From Protonemura montana (Eukaryota; Arthropoda; Insecta; Plecoptera; Nemouridae): a stretch of 64,000 nt of DNA. The position numbers and the translations under genes are program-made. Under the pieces are notes generated by a model, which searched no databases, was not told the DNA's origin, and saw only the letters and a program-made list of their open reading frames with translations. Within the stretch, counting starts at the first letter, position 1. Every line of letters begins with the position of its first letter. Of the stretch, positions 46,501-52,870 are shown piece by piece. Location of the stretch: NCBI GenBank assembly GCA_947568835.1, contig OX387609.1, forward strand, positions 12,517,708-12,581,707. The letters are read 5' to 3'.

Positions 46501-46507
46501 CGAATAA
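31521..46507 (+). CDS. Secreted six-CUB-domain protein (cubilin/tolloid-type CUB array), twelve exons
   Basis: Exons: 31521-31874, 31962-32133, 32832-33013, 34040-34208, 34748-34929, 36131-36277, 41103-41232, 41922-42145, 43204-43373, 43825-44015, 44391-44569, 46295-46507. The total is 2313 nt, 770 residues plus TAA, and all phases agree. An N-terminal leader ([16 protein letters not shown]) precedes six CUB domains. Each is encoded by two exons, split in the middle. Typical CUB starts are [20 protein letters not shown] (CUB2), [17 protein letters not shown] (CUB3) and [18 protein letters not shown] (CUB5). The second halves carry LEVREGD, YCG/FCG and FxSD. CUB1 and CUB6 lack the first cysteine. 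No protease, EGF or transmembrane segment is seen. The likely role is extracellular protein binding. An AATAAA overlaps the stop (46503-46508). Intron 6 holds a complete LINE. A donor-like AAGCAG/GTGTCG in the last exon leaves open a longer isoform. Confidence 0.85.
33215..33610. mobile_element. Inverted-repeat element with hammerhead-like end, partial copy in CUB intron 3
   Basis: It matches the element at 12845-13457: CTTGATTTAGCCTTCGCACT, TAACATGTACTAGTTACTTC, CAAGGGTAAGAGCAG and the inner AAAAAACGCCAAT hairpin. The motif GAAACGTC is altered to GAAATCCC here, so this copy has lost the conserved core. Confidence 0.5.
34966..35349. mobile_element. Fold-back/MITE-like element, copy 2, in CUB intron 5
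   Basis: It starts GTTGAGTGTGCAAGTTCTAG and ends CTACCTAGAACCTGCACACT, with the AAGATGGCCGTTAAATGA and GACTGTAACATTGACGTT segments shared with 2442-2830. Confidence 0.6.
35435..35520 (-). repeat. tRNA-like sequence of a second type
   Basis: Minus strand: CCACCATAGCTCAGTTGGTA (A box/D arm) and CCCGGGTTCGTATCCCGG (B box/T arm). The acceptor ends do not pair well and the anticodon arm is irregular, so this is a tRNA pseudogene or SINE head rather than a working tRNA. Confidence 0.45.
35590..36113 (+). mobile_element. LINE 3' fragment (reverse transcriptase C-terminus), frameshifted
   Basis: Encodes [15 protein letters not shown] and, after a frameshift, [20 protein letters not shown]. These are the end of a non-LTR reverse-transcriptase ORF. 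It finishes with AATAAACTTATTATTATATT and a TTATTATA tail immediately before CUB exon 6. Confidence 0.6.
36485..39469 (-). CDS. LINE ORF2: endonuclease and reverse transcriptase (994 aa)
   Basis: The N-terminal apurinic-like endonuclease shows [20 protein letters not shown] and SGDFNVDF (about residue 181). The reverse transcriptase follows with [63 protein letters not shown] and the catalytic FADDTTVF near residue 713. The C-terminus has [16 protein letters not shown] and ends [19 protein letters not shown]. There is no RNase H domain. The protein would nick target DNA and copy its own RNA. The layout matches Jockey/CR1-like non-LTR elements; the exact clade needs a tree. Confidence 0.9.
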   Translation of the reverse strand: MVTKTLCIEQETEDYRGNEEMRKSLHVKQDAKKRGIKIMHQNVRSLKNLKCLEIEASLQDVVCDVLCVSEHWLKSYELDVFNISGFRQAAMFCRSNFIHGGVGIFVKCNLVRVRTRDDILALSIEKHFEVAGIEMQHELGKLVIIALYRSPFGKFKIFLEKLSVLLEKLFIDNRNNVVVLSGDFNVDFQCTKSKEARQLTDLLSRFGLEATIKQATRITQASRTYIDNIITNVPVGFYTSEVMDLNLSDHCAQLIQLAGQVKINKPLLSHTRKRVFNDLSVNRFGDCLSTLAIRWPSMRELNDVNVMSQFFMGIFLKAFNECFPLKIVRCTNRNKKWITNEVKDKRRVINELLMQVKYSAITPDSSVIKKRKSEYRKSIRFAKKSSLGRQLSNTKNIARTSWAIIKEETGMSRAPSSVKSLIINNNETVDTYEIANAFNSYFINIAGSLKAKLPAVVDDTSVKSVTKTIFLQPVTEKEILTLINELKPKATQDVYGLSTILLRKLGMHLTAPLTLICNLSLESGVFPELFKRAKVLPLFKKGSKNDCANYRPISILPVFSKILERVIFHRISSFFTQNKVLSDSQFGFQRGKSTIQAVNHLVHLILKALDRSYLTIGLSCDLSKAFDCVDHLILLRKLYACGIRGVANLWLKSYLCERQQLVELTDHISGDKIHSSWSIMNTGVPQGSILGPLLFLVYINDLPNYLDTHDLVMFADDTTVFVKDSNLFNLKSNGELVLKRLLHWFTINKLHLNVEKSNIIQFKTTKSIADIDLEVDGQRIETGTHAKFLGLILDEHLKWNHHEKYLCQKLRTSCCALFKLRHLISKTKLREVYFAYFHSKASYGITAWGSAGSVLKRVFKLQKNAIRILTQSKKRKSCRNLFIRESILTLPSVLILESLTCIFKDKHLFNKHSDEHHYETRNCSKLCIPKHRLNSFKDSVFYLGIKLFNSLPDNIASIADSFKFRRTIKELLLCKGFYSIDEFYKLDSKDWTKV
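39623..40558 (-). CDS. LINE ORF1: zinc-knuckle RNA-binding protein (311 aa)
   Basis: An N-terminal Lys/Glu/Gln-rich, probably coiled-coil stretch is followed by a globular middle. Two CCHC knuckles lie around residues 225-265 ([14 protein letters not shown] and [13 protein letters not shown]), with a third partial CNNC pair. This is the usual ORF1 of Jockey/R1/CR1-like LINEs, which binds the element RNA. An in-frame TGA lies a few codons upstream of the chosen Met. It ends about 150 bp before ORF2. Confidence 0.85.
   Translation of the reverse strand: MVKRENGILLKLVRSLEVDNKWKSDKIARLEQQEFQQRGVNDINERARRPSYLSVLTKGKQEEISIKPKNIEQDQKQTRREVTKYIDPSKLPVGISGMRQNKYGEVLISCVDVASASTLAKEVNQKLGENYTTEITQKLHPRLQIANFVIGDMEDRDLCNRIITQNELRSEDKNFVLKVVTVLKPRSGRHSVIIEVDALTRTCLLKKDRINIGWYRFKVYDHIRIVQCYKCYGFNHMMSQCKNEVVCPVCAGGHRRSECNEDRPKCNNCSSANQRLKQNLNVDHTALSKDCVCLKKQIKQLEGRIRYDSGL
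40740..41000 (+). repeat. Dispersed repeat, copy 2
   Basis: Matches 15225-15500 (CAGCCCGTTTTCATCCCGCC, AATAATCTAAATGATATTTC). It directly abuts the 5' end of the LINE. Confidence 0.55.
41270..41860. repeat. Composite of 5S-headed SINE pieces in CUB intron 7
   Basis: 41270-41345 has the SINE tail in inverse. 41385-41575 has two inverse 5S-like units (CACCCATCCAATACCTGACC, GCGCAGTGTTGCTTAACTTT). 41665-41850 is a forward SINE body (CACTCGCCTTGCTTATCAAC, CGTACCGTCC-type core) ending in (CATCAT)n. The opposed pieces suggest two insertions. Confidence 0.6.
42470..42850. mobile_element. Inverted-repeat element with hammerhead-like ends, in CUB intron 8
   Basis: The left arm (TGTTATGATATGCTTTTCGG..TTAGCGGCCCTAGAAAG..CATCTTCAGG) and right arm (CCTGAAGATGACGCACCG..TTTCTAGGGCCGCTAA..CACATCATAACA) are imperfect reverse complements about 130 bp long. 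It is non-coding. Confidence 0.55.
42550..42597 (-). ncRNA. Hammerhead-ribozyme-like motif
   Basis: The minus strand reads CTGAAGA, then T, then GACGAG-CCGTGC-CTTGTC, then GAAACGTC. CUGAAGA matches the hammerhead CUGANGA core, GACGAG/CUUGUC form a 6-bp helix II, and GAAA followed by a two-base-pair helix III (AC/GU) and C matches the short-helix-III form of Penelope-like elements. One extra base lies between the core and helix II, and helix I pairing is poor. The opposite end of the element (plus strand, 42753-42790) has GATA for GAAA. Activity is uncertain. Confidence 0.35.
42961..43203 (+). other. CUB intron 8, remainder
   Basis: No feature was recognised before the exon 9 acceptor GCCCGACAG. 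Confidence 0.3.
44803..45545 (+). mobile_element. LINE 3' fragment in CUB intron 11
   Basis: Encodes [35 protein letters not shown], one in-frame TGA near 45007, then [14 protein letters not shown] and ends [19 protein letters not shown]. This is the C-terminal end of a LINE reverse-transcriptase ORF, different from the intact LINE. Its 3' UTR (GAATGCCTCGAAACCTAACC..ATATATAACTGATGAT) is duplicated at 46066-46215. Confidence 0.7.
45546..46065 (-). mobile_element. hAT transposon remnant
   Basis: Minus strand 46045-45911 encodes the hAT C-terminal dimerisation segment ([17 protein letters not shown], then [18 protein letters not shown], Leu-Arg-Leu-Lys) and a stop. The 3' terminus at 45546 reads CAGTCTTGAGTAAGTTCC, a hAT-like terminal repeat, followed by many subterminal GGAACT/AGTTCC repeats. 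The rest of the transposase is missing. The remnant sits between two copies of a LINE 3' UTR. Confidence 0.7.
46066..46215 (+). repeat. Second copy of LINE 3' UTR
   Basis: GAATACCTCGAAACCTAACC..TTACAAGCCATGATTTAAAT..GTATAGATATATAACTGATG repeats 45404-45545 almost exactly on the other side of the hAT remnant. Confidence 0.7.
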
Positions 46508-46679
46508 ATAATACCGAAAGATGTGTTTTAACTGCTGGCATACTGTTTGTAGATGTAATTAGCAAAAAGATCAACATTTCACATTGTTATAAATTACAAT
46601 TAAATATCATTACAAAAACATAAAAAAGTTCTAAACATCAAAAAACGATTTTCTACAGGTTTTGTTTTTGATCTTAATA

Positions 46680-47650
46680 TCACCGAAGTTAAGCAACACT
46701 GCGCTGAGTTAGGTATTGGATGGGTGACCATCATACACATGACCAGTTCTGTTCGGGAGAGAGGTTGGAAGGATGAAAGTTAAGCAACACTGCGCTGGGT
46801 CAGGTATTGGATGGGTGACCATCATGCACATGGCCAGTTCTGTTCGGGAGAGAGGTTGGTTGGCTGAAAGTAAAGCAACAGTGCGCTGTGTCAGGTATTG
46901 AATGGGTGACCATCATGCACATGGCCAGTTCTGTTCGGGAGAGAGGTTGGAAGGATGAAAGTTAAGCAACACTGCGCTGGGTCAGGTATTGGATGGGTGA
47001 CCATCATGCACATGGCCAGTTCTGTTCGGGAGAGAGGTTGGAAGGATGAAAAATAAGCAACACTGCGCTGGGTCAGGTATTGGATGGGTGACCATCATGC
47101 ACATGGCCAGTTCTGTTCGGGAGAGAGGTTGGTTGGCTGAAAGTAAAGCAACAGTGCGCTGTGTCAGGTATTGAATGGGTGACCATCATGCACATGGCCA
47201 GTTCTGTTCGGGAGAGAGGTTGGAGGGATGAAAGTTAAGCAACACTGCGCTGGGTCAGGTATTGGATGGGTGACCATCATACACATGACCAGTTCTGTTC
47301 GGGAGAGAGGTTGGAAGGATGAAAGTTAAGCAACACGGCGCTGGGTCAGGTATTGAATGGGTAACCATCAAACACACGACCAGTTCTGTTCGGGAGATAG
47401 GTTGGAAGGATGAAAATTAAGTAACACTGTGCTGGGTCAGGTATTGGACGGGTGACCATCATACACATGACCAGTTCTGTTCGGGAGATAGGTTGGAGGG
47501 ATGAAAGTTAAGTAACACTGCGCTGGGTCAGGTATTGGATGGGTGACCGTCATACACACGACCAGTTCTGTTTGAGAGAGAGGTTGGAAGGATGAAAAAT
47601 AAGCAACACTGCGCCGTGTCAGGTATTGGATGGGTGACCATCACACACTT
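46680..47650 (+). repeat. 5S-rRNA-like tandem array C (~91-bp unit, eleven copies)
   Basis: The array B-type unit repeats with start points about every 91 bp from 46694. Substitutions are frequent, such as AAAGTAAAGCAACAGTGCGC in copies three and six. It lies between the end of the CUB gene and the inner edge of the right arm, about 40 bp from that edge. Confidence 0.8.
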
Positions 47651-48101
47651 GGCTTATCATTGATTACGATGTTTTGTTGAATTTGTGGTAGATGCACTAA
47701 TACTGGCAGCAAAAAAATATTTGCGGGGGCCAAATAATACCTAGTTACGCCACAGTTTCTATCAAATATATTTAGAATTAAAATAAATTAAAAAAACAGT
47801 CGAAAAAACGGGGTGTATAACGAAATGTTAGTTTGTTTGTTGAGGCGATTTATCTATAGTAATGTTGACCACGCGTTGCTTGCCACCGTTCGGCCGACGA
47901 TTTATCATATCGCAACACGAAGGTGTAATTAAAATTCCAAGTACGAGGCATTGTTATCGCGTAAAAACATGCGCACTGCTTCGTGGGCCGGTCGCGTATC
48001 TTCGTTTTTTTAAAAACTTTAACGAATTATGCCGAACGAAGCGCCAGTCCAAGTTCAGTATCAATTGTTTGCGCTTTTGTTCCAAGAACGGTCTCTAGGA
48101 A

Positions 48102-51100
48102 ATGTCTCTGAAAATAACTCTGTGGCTGCTGGTGCTGCTCGTCTGTTCGGAGGCGACGTTGGGGCGAGAGGAAGACGTCGGCTTGTCGACGACGGAGACG
48201 CTGATGCGCGAAGTGGGAGTGTTTGACGCCAGAAATGCCACCACGCCGAAAACCACGGTGGAAATATTCCGGTCGACAGCAAAGGTCAGTGCTAGCAGCG
48301 CGAATGTGGCGTCTCCCCAGGAGATAGATGTCGTAAAATCGACGGACTTGATAAAAACTGATCACAAAGACAAAACAAAACCAAAGTTTTTTAATAAATT
48401 GCTTGTCTACTCACCGAAATTGCAAATCCTTCTGGAAGCTTCGCGGCAGTTACAGGAACTATATCTCGAGAAAACATTGACCCTTGACAATTTTACCGCC
48501 ATCTTTGAAAGAATCACAAGTCTAGCTCCTAGCATGCGACCAATCGACGAGCTCGAGGCAAGCACGGTGTCTAGGATCATGCAGATCATGTGTGATCTGA
48601 AAGGCAGGGTCGAATCAATGGTAACCTACGACATTCGGCGATTATCGTCTGGTGCCGCCATCTCGATCGGCGGGGTGACCGGAAGTATGTTTTCGTATCC
48701 AGTACGAGCTGCAAGTGAACTCGGCCTTAATTATTTCGACGACCGCAGCGATAATTACTCCATTGATACGCATATTATTATACAAGTTAATGACACAACC
48801 CACACATTCTGTGCACTACCTGTGTTCTTCGTTCATCAACCAAACTCTAGCCCCTTGAAGCCTCTGCCAGAGTCCAAGAGACCGATCACCTGGTTCCGGG
48901 TCGTGGATTTGATATGGGACCAGGATACAGCATCCAGCGCAGAGCATCAAGCGATTTCCTTCAGGAAGGAGTACGGAACACCTGTGGGCAACGCCAAGTA
49001 CGCGTGCGCGAGTTGGAACGAGACGAACGTTGATTGGTCGTCGCTGAGCTGCGAACTGATTAACGTGCCGCTTTTGACGGGTTCACCTGCTCTGTATCAG
49101 GTCGCGTGTCACTGCAATATTGTCTTCAACGGAAACACAAGCCACTACATCATGTACCAATATGAGGCAGAGGTTCAATCGACCATACGAGTTGACACCA
49201 TCTTGAACTCCTCGGAAGCTGCAGGCAACTTTTCACAACACGTTGACAAATTGCACGATTTTTCAACGGATTTTAACACCACACAAAGTTTTTCTCAATT
49301 TCTTTCGGTGTACCTCTACAACGTAATGGCCTTCGATAACGTCTTTCTGACAAAGCCCAGCGGGGACAAGATCCTCGAGGACATCGGGACGATCCTGGCC
49401 GCCGTGCAACCAGACGAAGGACGACACACGATTGGCCGGCGCAACGAAGCGTTGTCGAGTTTCATCGCGCAGGCGCAGTCAGCTGATGAGCGCGATCTGC
49501 CGGTCGGGTTCGGAGTTTACAGCGACGCCACGTCAGGCATCGAGTGCTTCATGGTGGCTGAGGAAGTTGACCCTAATCTGTTGTTTTCTAGTCAGATGAA
49601 CTTTTCGTTGCTGTTTTCAAGGTCAGTGACGCGACAGAACTCGCGGTACGCCTTTCTTCTCTACCCTCCAGACAAGTTCTTCAGACCGGCGACATTCATC
49701 GACGGCAAGCAAGTCTTGAACATGCGCGTTGTGGACATTGTGTTGACTCCAAGCAGTGAAGGCAACGAAGACCAACTCGTGCACATGTATTCAGTCATGT
49801 CAGAAAAGGAATACCACTTCGCCTGCGCGTTCTGGAGCTCGTCGCTGGGTAAGTGGACTTCAAAAGGCTGTTTCAACAATCCTAGACTCTACCTGGGCGT
49901 GTGTACCTGCAACATGAGTGCTAACTTGGAGGAATCAAGGAGACGGGGCCAGTATATCTTGTTCAGTTTTATTTCCTCGAAGCTCCACTATTACGATTCA
50001 CAACCTTCCAACAATGTCGGCCCACGCGACCTCAGCACGGACATGAGAGTCCTGGTGGCGATTCACAACATCAACATGAACAAGTACTATTCCAAGATGG
50101 CGCTCAAACTCACAGAAATCTTGGACAATTACAGCAAGATAATTACGGTCAGTAGCCTTTTGAGAAACTTTTATAGGCTGAAAGAAAGTTTGAAAACGCC
50201 GTTGTTGCAGGCAGTTCGTAGTGGCGTGATAAACAGTGCAGACCTGTTAGATGCACCGTTCAGCGCCTGGTCTACGGATATTAGCGCCATCGGTTCTGAA
50301 AATGATTATAACTCTTCGAACAAGACAGCATTTTATGTGGTCGCCACTGATTTCGGGAATACTCTTGAAGTGTTTTCTCTGTCTTCTCCCAACGAGTCGT
50401 CTTCGTATTGGGACGACAAGGTGTTTGCCCTTCAAGTTTCAATCTCGGTGTTGACACAGAACTCGCGGCACGTCTTCCTATTGTACCCTCCCAACGCGTA
50501 CATCCGGCCGCCGCCTTCAACCGGACGCTTGTTCAGCAGCCGCGTGGTGGACGTGGTCCTGGCGCCGAGGTCACCCGTCCAACAAGAAGCACAGTACGTC
50601 GAGTTCACCTTCACCAAGCCAGCCGGTCACGTGCTTGGATGCGGCGCTTGGGACGAGCTCGACGACGATTGGACGTCGCGTAGTTGCCAGGTCGTTCATA
50701 TCGCCTCGGTCGAAGCGTGCAACTGCAGCCTGGCGGCAGACGGGGGACACTTTATCGTGTACAGCTACGTGGACGCCGTACTCGACCAGGAGGACTTCGC
50801 GCGGTTCGGCTCGGAGACTTTCACCGACTCGGAGAGCATCTTCGCGCTGGGTACTGCCCTCATTTACAACGCGACATTGCTGACGTTGAACCCGCAATCA
50901 CTTGCCGATTTACTCAACCTCTTCAAAAAAACAGTGTTGCACGTAAACGAGGTTAACGATGGTTTTCAAAGAATTATTCCGACCCTGCGCTTACTGGAGA
51001 CTGCGTTTGAAACAATGATGTTGAGTTGTATTTGTCAATTTCAATCGAAAGCTCTCTTCATTGGTGACTGGACGACGAAACGAGACTGGCTTGCTGGCGA

Positions 51101-52769
51101 CGATGTCAACGAATGTGTGCGAACAGATTTTGACGACTCCAAGAAAGTTTTCTCGATCCACTCAGATATGGCGTTATTAGCAGTTGCCAACGTAGATAAC
51201 AACTATTCTAACGGAGTGCAATACAAGAGAGAGGATGACGGCGTCGCAGTGCAGTTTGCGAACGGCTTTGACGATAAAGAAATGCAAAAGGGAAACCTTC
51301 AGTTCGCTTGCTTCCTTAATTTAGAAGGGGGGCAAGACTTTAGAAATACCATGTTTTTAGTATACCCTATCAACATTTCACCCTTTCCGTTCCCAATAAG
51401 AGCCGGTCCCATTTTCAACTCGGTGCAAGTCGACATTTACCACGGTTGCTATTATACGGGGTTGCCAATCGAAGTGCACTTTCAGTTGTCCAAACGGACC
51501 CCGAGCTACATCCAGACTGCCTGCGAGATTTGGGAAGACGCGGCTCAGAACTGGTCCAACGAGTATTGCACAATGAACGTCTTGCACGGCCACGTGTTCT
51601 GCACGTGCAAGAATTACACCTTCAGATCAGCGCGTGTGATTATTTACGAGTACACAGATTTACCGAACTTCTCGATCAACGAGTTCCTCAGCGGCACCAG
51701 TGTCGTGTACCTCGCGGGCGCGACGATCTCACTGATCGGCTTGGCCATGATCGGAATGTCGGCGGTGATGTTCCCAGTGTGGCGCGATGACATTGCCAAC
51801 AAGCTGCTCATTCAACTCTCGTTGTCGCACTTCTGGTACATATTTTTGTCAATGATCCGCGAAACGCACACAATCTACATTGACATGAAGCGCCTGGACG
51901 TGGGCTTTGCGATTTTCGCCGCGTTTCTGCACTACATCCGACTCGTCAACTTCACTTGGAGTCTGTTAATTACCGTGTTTCAAAACAACCCCGTCGTGCT
52001 CGGCAAATCAAGTTCTTCCTGTTTGATGCTGAAAATCTGCTCGTTTGCTTGGGGACTTCCTATGCTGCCCGTGGCCGTCCTGTTCACCTGGGACGTCAAG
52101 ACACACTTCTGCTTTCCTAACTTGCTCACCCAAGGCATCCTCTACTTGGTACCAGCGGTCTTTATCATCTTCCTCAACCTCGGGCTGCACGTAGGGATCG
52201 CCACCAACCGGGACAACAGCGAACCACAGAGACACGCTGGTACAAACAACGAAGCGGTGCGTAATAAACACAAGAAGACAGCGAAATTGTTCTTTCTTTT
52301 CGGAATCCCGGTTCTCTCTAACACGTTTAACGAGGTTTTGTTCCATCACTCAGTCATGGTATACTTAAACAATATTATCGATTCTCTTCAGGGGTTTGCA
52401 ATTTCTTTTTATTTTATCGTGATCAACGACAGAACCAGAGAACTGTGGAACGCTCCAGCGCTGATCGACTTGTCAGTGGCAGCCAGTAAACAGTCCGTTA
52501 AGAACGTCCAGGCTAAATCGAAACGAGAAAAGGGAACTCGGTCAGTAAAGACTCCAAACAAAGTTTCTGTCGGAAATGTCAGCGGTCCGATGGTGGCGAG
52601 TGGAGCAATAGTCTCGCCGGAGCTAGAAGTGACGGATAACGCAGCATCGAACAGTGGCTTTGTTGCCCGATCCGTCGTGCCTCCAAGTGTGAAAACAGAT
52701 CTGCAGAGCAAGGGTTGCGCCACGCGGTCAGAGTTTGAAGTTGTCCCCATACCAGCAGAGCGAGAGTAG
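48102..52769 (+). CDS. Adhesion G-protein-coupled receptor with four tandem GAIN/GPS-like modules (intronless, 1555 aa)
   Basis: Signal peptide SLKITLWLLVLLVCSEATLG. The ectodomain of about 1190 residues has four similar modules, each with a strand pair (FLLYPP..., RVVDIVLTP) leading into a GPS-type Cys/Trp motif. These are CASWNETNVDW..CHCNIV (~301), CAFWSSSLGKW..CTCNMS (~574), CGAWDELDDDW..CNCSLA (~846) and CEIWEDAAQNW..CTCKNY (~1140). Canonical GPS ends CxCxHL(S/T); none does here, so self-cleavage is not expected. The 7TM domain spans about 1195-1445 (ATISLIGLAMIGMSAVMFPV, LLIQLSLSHFWYIFLS, FAWGLPMLPVAVLFTW, ILYLVPAVFIIFLNLGLHVG, SLQGFAISFYFIVINDRTRE), with a Ser/Lys-rich tail of about 107 residues. 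The whole frame is one exon, unusual for this size and consistent with retroposed origin before the duplication. It would be a surface receptor; ligand unknown. The left-arm copy is broken. Confidence 0.9.
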   Translation: MSLKITLWLLVLLVCSEATLGREEDVGLSTTETLMREVGVFDARNATTPKTTVEIFRSTAKVSASSANVASPQEIDVVKSTDLIKTDHKDKTKPKFFNKLLVYSPKLQILLEASRQLQELYLEKTLTLDNFTAIFERITSLAPSMRPIDELEASTVSRIMQIMCDLKGRVESMVTYDIRRLSSGAAISIGGVTGSMFSYPVRAASELGLNYFDDRSDNYSIDTHIIIQVNDTTHTFCALPVFFVHQPNSSPLKPLPESKRPITWFRVVDLIWDQDTASSAEHQAISFRKEYGTPVGNAKYACASWNETNVDWSSLSCELINVPLLTGSPALYQVACHCNIVFNGNTSHYIMYQYEAEVQSTIRVDTILNSSEAAGNFSQHVDKLHDFSTDFNTTQSFSQFLSVYLYNVMAFDNVFLTKPSGDKILEDIGTILAAVQPDEGRHTIGRRNEALSSFIAQAQSADERDLPVGFGVYSDATSGIECFMVAEEVDPNLLFSSQMNFSLLFSRSVTRQNSRYAFLLYPPDKFFRPATFIDGKQVLNMRVVDIVLTPSSEGNEDQLVHMYSVMSEKEYHFACAFWSSSLGKWTSKGCFNNPRLYLGVCTCNMSANLEESRRRGQYILFSFISSKLHYYDSQPSNNVGPRDLSTDMRVLVAIHNINMNKYYSKMALKLTEILDNYSKIITVSSLLRNFYRLKESLKTPLLQAVRSGVINSADLLDAPFSAWSTDISAIGSENDYNSSNKTAFYVVATDFGNTLEVFSLSSPNESSSYWDDKVFALQVSISVLTQNSRHVFLLYPPNAYIRPPPSTGRLFSSRVVDVVLAPRSPVQQEAQYVEFTFTKPAGHVLGCGAWDELDDDWTSRSCQVVHIASVEACNCSLAADGGHFIVYSYVDAVLDQEDFARFGSETFTDSESIFALGTALIYNATLLTLNPQSLADLLNLFKKTVLHVNEVNDGFQRIIPTLRLLETAFETMMLSCICQFQSKALFIGDWTTKRDWLAGDDVNECVRTDFDDSKKVFSIHSDMALLAVANVDNNYSNGVQYKREDDGVAVQFANGFDDKEMQKGNLQFACFLNLEGGQDFRNTMFLVYPINISPFPFPIRAGPIFNSVQVDIYHGCYYTGLPIEVHFQLSKRTPSYIQTACEIWEDAAQNWSNEYCTMNVLHGHVFCTCKNYTFRSARVIIYEYTDLPNFSINEFLSGTSVVYLAGATISLIGLAMIGMSAVMFPVWRDDIANKLLIQLSLSHFWYIFLSMIRETHTIYIDMKRLDVGFAIFAAFLHYIRLVNFTWSLLITVFQNNPVVLGKSSSSCLMLKICSFAWGLPMLPVAVLFTWDVKTHFCFPNLLTQGILYLVPAVFIIFLNLGLHVGIATNRDNSEPQRHAGTNNEAVRNKHKKTAKLFFLFGIPVLSNTFNEVLFHHSVMVYLNNIIDSLQGFAISFYFIVINDRTRELWNAPALIDLSVAASKQSVKNVQAKSKREKGTRSVKTPNKVSVGNVSGPMVASGAIVSPELEVTDNAASNSGFVARSVVPPSVKTDLQSKGCATRSEFEVVPIPAERE

Positions 52770-52870
52770 CGCCACGCGGCCAAAGTTTGAAGTTGCCTCC
52801 ATACCAGCAGAGCGAGAGTAGCGCCACGCGGCCAAATTTTGAAGTTTCCTCCATACCAGCAGAGCATGCA
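52716..52870 (+). repeat. 52-bp repeat over the GPCR stop codon, three copies (right arm)
   Basis: GCCACGCGG(C/T)CA.AGTTTGAAGTT..CCATACCAGCAGAGC occurs three times at a spacing of 52 bp. The TAG stop lies in the first unit. The left arm has two copies. Confidence 0.7.

Noticed and set aside
50247-50956. Arg-rich antisense and shifted frames across the GPCR and its left copy
   Set aside because: They are shadows of the GPCR frame, present equally in both arms.
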